Assembly: GCA_026392535.1 (NCBI GenBank)
Contig: JAPLBX010000077.1
Span: 1-5,597, forward strand
DNA length: 5,597 bases
Origin: Actinomycetota bacterium
GTDB lineage: Bacteria > Actinomycetota > Actinomycetes > S36-B12 > UBA5976
Reading direction: 5' to 3'
Shown here: piece by piece, positions 1 through 4,418 of the stretch
Layout: each line of letters starts with the position of its first letter
Position numbering within the stretch: the stretch's first letter is position 1
Notes under the pieces: model-generated
Told to the model about the DNA's origin: nothing
Databases searched by the model: none
Seen by the model: only the letters and a program-made list of their open reading frames with translations
Position numbers and translations under genes: made by a program

Positions 1-870
1 CGCGGAAATCGACTCTCTGAAATTCATCGAGAACTAGGTAACTTTGAGCAGGCAATTGAGATTGCAGATTCGGTAAAAGAGCGAGCACTGGGACAGCGAT
101 TCCCGAAAGAAGCTGCGATTGCGATTGCAAACATAGGTCATGCAATGAATCGCCTTGGGCAACATGAGTCTGCATATGAAAAACTAACAACTGCCGCAGA
201 AGTGTTGAAAATGGCTGGTGATTTTGCCGAGGCGGTGGTGGTGGAGGCGGATGCGGCGCATGCTGCCTTGGGACTGGGAAATATTCCGCTAGCCCAATTA
301 CGACTAGATGGCTGCGATAAATCGGCCAAGAAAATCAATCTACAAGAATGCAATCGCGAGCACGATCTAAATAATCCACAATCGATGCTCTCACTTGTGA
401 AACTACAACTTGAATTAGAAGTTCAACTGGCGAGTGAATCTGGCAAACCTTTCAGCTTTGCAAATCCAAATATGGACGCTCTCTTTGAATTGGAAAGTAA
501 AGCTGTCTTTTTAGAAAACCAAAGTATTGTGAATGCGATCGTTTGCCTTAAGCCTGAGTTCATTGTGGCGGGCGGAATCCCAGAACTCACGTCTCCCGAA
601 GGTGAATTGCTAACCAAAGCATTGGTCGAATTAATTGATGGAAAATTCTTTGCAGATGATCCAGCCAAACTTGCACGCTTTCATGAACTACAGTCACTAG
701 TTCGCAAAGATATGCGTGAAGCTACGGAAAATCTAACTCTGGCCGTCACCTATTACTTAGATGCTGGGCAGGTGGATAAAGCCACCCAATTGGCTAGCGC
801 TTTGCAGTTCCAACTCGCTTCTGGCACTGAGATTTCGCGCGCCCGAGCCATCAATAGCCGGATTTATTAG
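1..870 (+). CDS. TPR-repeat protein of unknown function (5' end missing)
   Basis: The reading frame is open from the first base of the window and ends at TAG 868-870, giving 289 visible residues; the true start lies upstream. The ATG at 145 is internal, because repeat-like sequence continues in frame before it. The N-terminal third looks like tandem tetratricopeptide helices. There is a helix with the LGNFEQAIEIA pattern at residues 12-22, a second unit around 38-72 (IGHAMNRLGQHESAYEKL) and a third around 73-105 (ALGLGNIPLAQLRL). Another TPR-like pair lies near the C-terminus, about 241-275 (YYLDAGQVDKATQLASAL). The middle (about 120-235) is not repetitive and I do not recognise it. No membrane segment is visible; a signal peptide cannot be judged without the N-terminus. 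TPR arrays usually bind peptides or proteins, so a scaffold or the sensor part of a larger regulator is possible, but no enzymatic or DNA-binding domain is visible here. The TPR call is fairly secure; the function is unknown. Confidence 0.8.
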   Translation, partial: RGNRLSEIHRELGNFEQAIEIADSVKERALGQRFPKEAAIAIANIGHAMNRLGQHESAYEKLTTAAEVLKMAGDFAEAVVVEADAAHAALGLGNIPLAQLRLDGCDKSAKKINLQECNREHDLNNPQSMLSLVKLQLELEVQLASESGKPFSFANPNMDALFELESKAVFLENQSIVNAIVCLKPEFIVAGGIPELTSPEGELLTKALVELIDGKFFADDPAKLARFHELQSLVRKDMREATENLTLAVTYYLDAGQVDKATQLASALQFQLASGTEISRARAINSRIY

Positions 871-900
871 TCCGCAGGTTCATGGCTAGTATTCGCCCGC

Positions 901-920
901 TCACAGATTTAGGTCTGTGA
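901..920. repeat. Perfect 7-bp inverted repeat between TPR gene and tRNA-Phe
   Basis: TCACAGA (901-907) and TCTGTGA (914-920) are perfect reverse complements around a 6-nt loop. The hairpin sits 30 bp after the TPR gene stop and 3 bp before the tRNA-Phe 5' end. No T-run follows it on the + strand, so it is not a textbook intrinsic terminator. It could end or protect the TPR transcript, or sit in the tRNA precursor leader just upstream of the RNase P cut. A TANNNT-like hexamer (TAGTAT, 887-892) a few bases upstream might be a -10 element for the tRNA, but no good -35 element accompanies it. Confidence 0.4.
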
Positions 921-923
921 AAT

Positions 924-997
924 GGCCAGGTAGCTCAGTCGGTACGAGCGTCCGCCTGAAAAGTGGAAGGTCGACAGTTCGATCCTGTCCCTGGCCA
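924..997 (+). tRNA. tRNA-Phe (anticodon GAA)
   Basis: A full cloverleaf can be folded by eye. The acceptor stem is GGCCAGG (924-930) with CCTGGCC (990-996). The D stem is GCTC/GAGC. The anticodon stem is TCCGC/GTGGA (951-955 with 963-967) with one G-U pair. The loop CTGAAAA places the anticodon GAA at 958-960, which reads UUC and UUU phenylalanine codons. The T arm is GACAG-TTCGATC-CTGTC. The discriminator base is A997, and the following bases are CAC, so the CCA tail is not encoded and must be added by tRNA nucleotidyltransferase. It appears to be its own transcription unit, because a terminator-like hairpin follows within a few bases. Confidence 0.97.
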
Positions 998-1002
998 CAC
1001 AT

Positions 1003-1042
1003 AGGTCGAAGTGCAGAGATGTTCTTCGACCTTTAGTGTTTT
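1003..1042 (+). terminator. Probable intrinsic terminator after tRNA-Phe
   Basis: AGGTCGAAG (1003-1011) and CTTCGACCT (1024-1032) form a perfect 9-bp stem with a 12-nt loop. An interrupted T-rich tail ending in TTTT follows (1033-1042). The hairpin begins only 5 bp after the mature tRNA-Phe 3' end, where a tRNA terminator is expected. The tail is broken by A and G residues, so termination may be incomplete and allow some read-through toward tRNA-Glu. Confidence 0.7.
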
Positions 1043-1061
1043 AAGAGTAAAAACCCCGAGT

Positions 1062-1090
1062 TTGGTTCAATGTTCACTCTCCCGTACTCT
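1062..1090 (+). promoter_or_regulatory. Candidate promoter for the tRNA-Glu/tRNA-Asp unit
   Basis: A TTGGTT hexamer (1062-1067) and a TACTCT hexamer (1085-1090, matching the actinobacterial TANNNT -10 pattern) are separated by 17 bp. A start about 7 bp downstream would leave a leader of roughly 24 nt before tRNA-Glu at 1121. The site lies just after the tRNA-Phe terminator, which supports a separate promoter here. The match was made by eye in a short AT-rich stretch and may be chance. Confidence 0.35.
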
Positions 1091-1120
1091 TCGCCTGCTC
1101 GTAAGAGCAACTTGCACCTG

Positions 1121-1193
1121 GCCCCCATCGTCTAGTGGCCTAGGACGCCGCCCTTTCACGGCGGTAGCACGGGTTCGAATCCCGTTGGGGGTA
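1121..1193 (+). tRNA. tRNA-Glu (anticodon UUC)
   Basis: The acceptor stem is GCCCCCA (1121-1127) with TGGGGGT (1186-1192), leaving a G-U wobble at the first pair. The anticodon stem is CCGCC/GGCGG (1148-1152 with 1160-1164). The loop CTTTCAC puts the anticodon TTC at 1155-1157, which reads GAA and, by wobble, GAG. The T arm is ACGGG-TTCGAAT-CCCGT. The discriminator is A1193, followed by CTC, so the CCA tail is not encoded. Besides translation, glutamyl-tRNA(Glu) is the precursor of tetrapyrroles in bacteria that use the C5 pathway. tRNA-Asp follows after 23 bp with no terminator between, so the two are probably processed from one precursor. Confidence 0.97.
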
Positions 1194-1216
1194 CTCGGCA
1201 AGTTAAGAGGCCGCAA

Positions 1217-1290
1217 GGCCCCGTAGCGCAGTTGGTTAGCGCGTCGCCCTGTCACGGCGAAGGTCGCGGGTTCGAGTCCCGTCGGGGTCG
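1217..1290 (+). tRNA. tRNA-Asp (anticodon GUC)
   Basis: The acceptor stem is GGCCCCG (1217-1223) with CGGGGTC (1283-1289), with a G-U pair at position 2-71. The D stem is GCGC/GCGC. The anticodon stem is TCGCC/GGCGA (1244-1248 with 1256-1260). The loop CTGTCAC gives the anticodon GTC at 1251-1253, reading GAC and GAU. The T arm is GCGGG-TTCGAGT-CCCGT. The discriminator is G1290, the usual aspartate identity base, and CAA follows, so CCA is added after transcription. It lies directly downstream of tRNA-Glu and most likely shares its transcript. Confidence 0.97.
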
Positions 1291-1298
1291 CAAGACTT

Positions 1299-1345
1299 TG
1301 ATTTGAGTTAACAATGAGAATTTTCGACTCAAATTATTAACTTTT
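1299..1345 (+). terminator. Possible weak terminator after tRNA-Asp
   Basis: ATTTGAGT (1301-1308) and ACTCAAAT (1327-1334) are perfect inverted repeats. Two further pairs can form outside them (1299-1300 with 1335-1336, one of them G-U), around an 18-nt loop. A T-rich tail (TTAACTTTT, 1337-1345) follows. The stem is AT-rich and the loop long, so this would be a weak terminator. It could equally be part of the ppk upstream control region, because the second arm and tail run directly into the ppk start. Confidence 0.4.
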
Positions 1346-1366
1346 ATGTGGCAAGGTAATTCTGTG
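1335..1366 (+). promoter_or_regulatory. ppk start region: candidate -10 element and ribosome binding site
   Basis: Two signals compete. A -10-like TATTAA (1335-1340) lies 5 bp before ATG 1346, the spacing expected for a leaderless transcript that starts at or next to that ATG. Alternatively, TAACTT (1338-1343, TANNNT) could start RNA near 1350, giving a short leader with AAGG (1353-1356) as Shine-Dalgarno for GTG 1364, 7 nt downstream and in the same frame. No Shine-Dalgarno sequence precedes ATG 1346, and no convincing -35 element is visible for either. Confidence 0.35.
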
Positions 1367-3439
1367 AATACGCAACTTCCTCAAGACAGATTTCTCGATC
1401 GAGAGCTCTCCTGGATTTCGTTTAATCAACGAGTTTTGGATCTTGCAAAAACTCCAGATACCCCGCTCTTGGAGAAAATTCGTTTTCTAACTATTTTCAC
1501 AAACAATTTGGACGAGTTCTTCATGGTTCGAGTTGCTGGTCTCAAGCGCCGCATAGCTGCCGGAATTGCAACTCGTGCAGTTAGCGGAAAGCTCCCTCGC
1601 GAAACCCATCGTGACGTATTGCTTCGCAGTAGAGATTTGCAACTTGCTCAAACCACATTGCTGCACGATGAGTTGTTACCAGAACTCGCTAAACATGGAA
1701 TTCGTATTGTTCGCTGGGATGAAGTTGATGCCGACAATCAAACTCGGCTTGCAACTTGGTTTCATCACAAAGTGTTCCCAATTCTCACCCCACTAGCTGT
1801 TGATCCATCTCATCCATTTCCATATATTTCTGGGCTGTCATTAAACCTTGCAATTTCGGTTAAGAACCCGATGACCGGTCAAGACCTTTTTGCCCGAATC
1901 AAAGTGCCACCACTTATGGATCGATTTATTCGGGCATCAAAAACTGAAGATTTATTTGTACCAATTGAAGATGTTATTGCAGCGCATTTGTCTTCATTAT
2001 TTCCGGGTATGGAAATTATGAAACACCACTTCTTCCGCGTCACACGCAATGAAGATTTAGAAGTTGAAGAAGATGACGCAGAAAACCTACTTGCAGCATT
2101 AGAGCGGGAATTAACTCGCCGTCGCTTTGGCCCTGCTGTTCGATTAGAGGTTGAAAACTCGATTGAGCAAGACATCCTGGAACTTTTAATTGAAGAATTG
2201 GAAGTTGAACCAGAAGAGGTATTCCAGCTTCCTTGGCCACTCGATTTGCGCGGTCTAGAGACTATTGCGAACATCAAGCGTGACGAGTTTAAATATCCAG
2301 CTTTTGTGCCAAAAACTAGCGTTCATCTTGCGAATGCAGAGTCTGCAAGTGAGCCAAACGTTTTGGAAGCTATGAGCAAACAAGACATTTTGCTTCACCA
2401 TCCGTATGATGCTTTTTCAACAAGTGTGCAGTTGTTCTTAGAACAAGCGGCGAGAGATCCACAAGTACTTGCCATCAAACAAACCCTTTACCGCACTTCA
2501 GGTGACTCACCAATCGTGAAGGCCTTGATTGCAGCCGCTGAAGCTGGCAAGCAAGTGTTGGCTTTAGTTGAAATCAAAGCCCGATTCGATGAAGAAGCAA
2601 ACATTGAATGGGCTCGCAAACTTGAAGAAGCAGGCGTGCACGTAGTTCATGGTTTGGTTGGCTTGAAGACTCACTGCAAACTTTCAATGGTGGTTCGCGA
2701 CGAAGGCGACGACTTACGTCGCTACGTCCATATTGGAACTGGTAACTACCATCCAAAGACTGCGCGTTTATATGAAGACCTTGGAATTCTTTCGACTGAC
2801 CTTGAAATCACTGCAGATGTTGCAACTTTGTTCAACGTATTGTCTGGATATGCAGTTGGAGCAGAATACAAACGGTTATTAGTTGCTCCTGCTGGTGTTC
2901 GTGTTGGTTTAGTTGCCTTGATTGAAGAACAAATAGCTAGAAAACAAAACGGCCAAGAAGCACGCATTCAATTCAAATGCAATGCGATAGTGGATGAATT
3001 AATTACCGATGCTTTATATCGTGCATCCCAAGCTGGTGTTCAAATAGATTTATTAGTTCGTGGAATATGTGCTTTGAAACCAGGCGTTCCAGGATTGTCA
3101 GAAAACATTCGGGTTCATTCAATCCTGGGTCGATTCCTTGAACACAGTCGTTTATATGTGTTCGGTGCTGGGCAGGACACAAAATATTTCATTGGCTCGG
3201 CAGACATGATGCATAGAAACCTAGATCGTCGAGTGGAAACTTTGGTTGAAATTCGCCAAGCTGACCACCGTCGTTACTTGGCTGAAATTTTGGAAGTCGG
3301 TATTTCAGACAACGTCCGCCATTGGAAACTAGATGGAAATGGAACTTGGGAACAAATCTCGCATGATGAAAATGGAAATTTACTTCTAGATTTCCAGACT
3401 TACCTCATTGGTCGACATCCTGGTCCTAGATCTGCGTGA
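1346..3439 (+). CDS. ppk: Polyphosphate kinase (PPK1 family)
   Basis: This enzyme reversibly transfers the terminal phosphate of ATP to a growing polyphosphate chain through a phosphohistidine intermediate. The 697-residue product has the usual PPK1 length and layout. The N-terminal domain carries DRELSWISFNQRVL (18-31) and NNLDEFFMVRVAGLKRR (53-69), including the conserved Asn of NLDEF. A middle domain follows with FPGMEIMKHHFFRVTRNEDLEVEED. Two phospholipase-D-like catalytic domains then contain HHPYDAFSTSVQ (351-362), KQTLYRTSGDSPIVKAL (378-394, with R383), KARFDE (R413), GLKTHCK with the putative autophosphorylated His443, HIGTGNY, RGICALKPG, and FLEHSR with His600. His443 and His600 match E. 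coli His435 and His592. The order and wording of motifs match mycobacterial PPK from memory. GTG 1364 is an alternative start with a better ribosome binding site, which would remove six residues; homology begins after both. The gene overlaps the next one by 4 bp. No damage is seen. Confidence 0.97.
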   Translation: MWQGNSVNTQLPQDRFLDRELSWISFNQRVLDLAKTPDTPLLEKIRFLTIFTNNLDEFFMVRVAGLKRRIAAGIATRAVSGKLPRETHRDVLLRSRDLQLAQTTLLHDELLPELAKHGIRIVRWDEVDADNQTRLATWFHHKVFPILTPLAVDPSHPFPYISGLSLNLAISVKNPMTGQDLFARIKVPPLMDRFIRASKTEDLFVPIEDVIAAHLSSLFPGMEIMKHHFFRVTRNEDLEVEEDDAENLLAALERELTRRRFGPAVRLEVENSIEQDILELLIEELEVEPEEVFQLPWPLDLRGLETIANIKRDEFKYPAFVPKTSVHLANAESASEPNVLEAMSKQDILLHHPYDAFSTSVQLFLEQAARDPQVLAIKQTLYRTSGDSPIVKALIAAAEAGKQVLALVEIKARFDEEANIEWARKLEEAGVHVVHGLVGLKTHCKLSMVVRDEGDDLRRYVHIGTGNYHPKTARLYEDLGILSTDLEITADVATLFNVLSGYAVGAEYKRLLVAPAGVRVGLVALIEEQIARKQNGQEARIQFKCNAIVDELITDALYRASQAGVQIDLLVRGICALKPGVPGLSENIRVHSILGRFLEHSRLYVFGAGQDTKYFIGSADMMHRNLDRRVETLVEIRQADHRRYLAEILEVGISDNVRHWKLDGNGTWEQISHDENGNLLLDFQTYLIGRHPGPRSA

Positions 3440-4404
3440 AAACAATTATTCGAGCAGCTGGAACGGTTGTTTTGCGTGGAAAAGGCAAAACAACTGAAGT
3501 TTTGATAGTACATCGCTCACACCGCAATGATTGGTCTTTGCCAAAGGGAAAGCGCGAAAAAGGCGAATACATGGCGGCGACTGCCTTTCGTGAAACTCTG
3601 GAAGAAACTGGCATTGAAGTAATTCTTGGTGTGCCATTAAAACCTATTACTTATGAATCATTGGGTTATCCCAAAATTGTTCACTATTGGTTAGCCAAAG
3701 TAGTTGATCCAGAAATTGCAAACGGAGTGCGGGACATGCCGATCGGATGGGAACCAAATGATGAGGTTGATGAACTTCGTTGGGTTCGTGTTTCTAAAAT
3801 TTCCGGTGCTCTTACTTATGAACAAGATGTAGAAGTTGTCAAAGAAGCTATTGGTTTAAGCCGAAATACAGTGCCATTTATTTTGCTGCGCCATTCAGAT
3901 GCAGAAAAACGTGTTGATTTCGCTGAACGTCACGCCGGCAAGCCACCAGCCGATCAGCTGCGCCCACTTTCCGAAGAAGGGATGGGATACACCCAAGCGA
4001 TTGCAGATGCACTTAATGCTTATGGAATTGAGTACGCATACTCATCTATCTCGAAGAGGTGTGTGGACACATTGGCACCTGCATTTGCAACCAAAGCAAG
4101 CCTTAATCTTGAAGAAGCTTTTTCGGAAGAAGGAGCAGTTGAAGATCCAATAACAGCGAAGACAAGAATTAAAGAATTGATTTCGATTCCAGACCCTGCC
4201 GTACTTTGTTCGCATCGCCCAGTAATGCCACTTTTAATTCGCACAATTACCAAGGTCTCAGGTAGTCGTGAACCGGTTTCAAAATTAAAGCCAGGTCAAT
4301 TTGTGGTTTATCACCGACCGATAAAAGAATCGGGAAATCTTCGCGAGAAACAAAAATTTGTTGTTGAACATAGCGCTGAGTCGCAATCAAAATCTATTGA
4401 TTAA
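3436..4404 (+). CDS. mutT1: MutT1-like Nudix hydrolase fused to a histidine phosphatase domain
   Basis: This 322-residue protein joins two phosphatase folds. Residues about 4-140 form a Nudix hydrolase, with VVLRGKGKTTEVLIVHR, WSLPKGK (33-39) and a Nudix box at 38-60 (GX5EX7REXXEEXGI; the Mg-binding glutamates are in RETLEET). Residues about 146-310 resemble the histidine phosphatase superfamily, with LLRHSDAEKR (catalytic Arg152-His153), a conserved RPLSEEG segment (176-182), SSISKRCVDTL (203-213) and a possible second catalytic His260 in CSHRP. The architecture is that of mycobacterial MutT1, which hydrolyses 8-oxo-GTP/8-oxo-dGTP and diadenosine polyphosphates; the substrate here is inferred. 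The GTG start overlaps the ppk stop in GTGA. An in-frame TAG at 3427-3429 rules out any start further upstream, and no strong Shine-Dalgarno sequence is seen, so translation is probably coupled to ppk. ppk-mutT1 adjacency also occurs in mycobacteria. The symbol rests on architecture and neighbourhood. Confidence 0.88.
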   Translation: MKTIIRAAGTVVLRGKGKTTEVLIVHRSHRNDWSLPKGKREKGEYMAATAFRETLEETGIEVILGVPLKPITYESLGYPKIVHYWLAKVVDPEIANGVRDMPIGWEPNDEVDELRWVRVSKISGALTYEQDVEVVKEAIGLSRNTVPFILLRHSDAEKRVDFAERHAGKPPADQLRPLSEEGMGYTQAIADALNAYGIEYAYSSISKRCVDTLAPAFATKASLNLEEAFSEEGAVEDPITAKTRIKELISIPDPAVLCSHRPVMPLLIRTITKVSGSREPVSKLKPGQFVVYHRPIKESGNLREKQKFVVEHSAESQSKSID

Positions 4405-4418
4405 CTTTTAGCGCGCTA
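4405..4418. other. Convergent gene junction with a 10-bp palindrome
   Basis: The stop codon of the MutT1-like gene ends at 4404 and that of glgC, on the other strand, begins at 4408-4410, leaving 3 bp between them. The perfect palindrome TAGCGCGCTA (4409-4418) overlaps the glgC stop and last codons. No intrinsic terminator with stem, loop and T-run is visible for either gene here, so the two transcripts probably overlap at their 3' ends or stop by another mechanism. Confidence 0.6.

Noticed and set aside
145..147. ATG as the start of the TPR protein
   Set aside because: The same frame is open back to base 1 and codes for TPR-like helices, so the gene begins upstream of the window.
901..920. 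A CRP-type operator at the hairpin before tRNA-Phe
   Set aside because: The half-sites are in the reverse order (TCACA...TGTGA) to the CRP consensus TGTGA-N6-TCACA.
1011..1226. A 71-codon + strand open frame across the tRNA region
   Set aside because: It covers the terminator hairpin, all of tRNA-Glu and the start of tRNA-Asp. Its content is explained by structural RNA, and it has no protein-like signature.
1067..1255. A - strand open frame opposite the tRNA genes
   Set aside because: It is antisense to tRNA-Glu and most of tRNA-Asp. The apparent coding comes from the conserved tRNA bases, a common annotation artefact.
924..1290. The tRNA cluster as an integration site for a mobile element
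   Set aside because: No integrase, no duplicated tRNA 3' end and no composition shift is visible in the flanking genes, which are housekeeping-type.
1879..2277. A 132-codon - strand open frame inside ppk
   Set aside because: It is a shadow of the strongly conserved ppk frame, serine- and arginine-rich as expected from reversed acidic codons, with no ribosome binding site or family resemblance.
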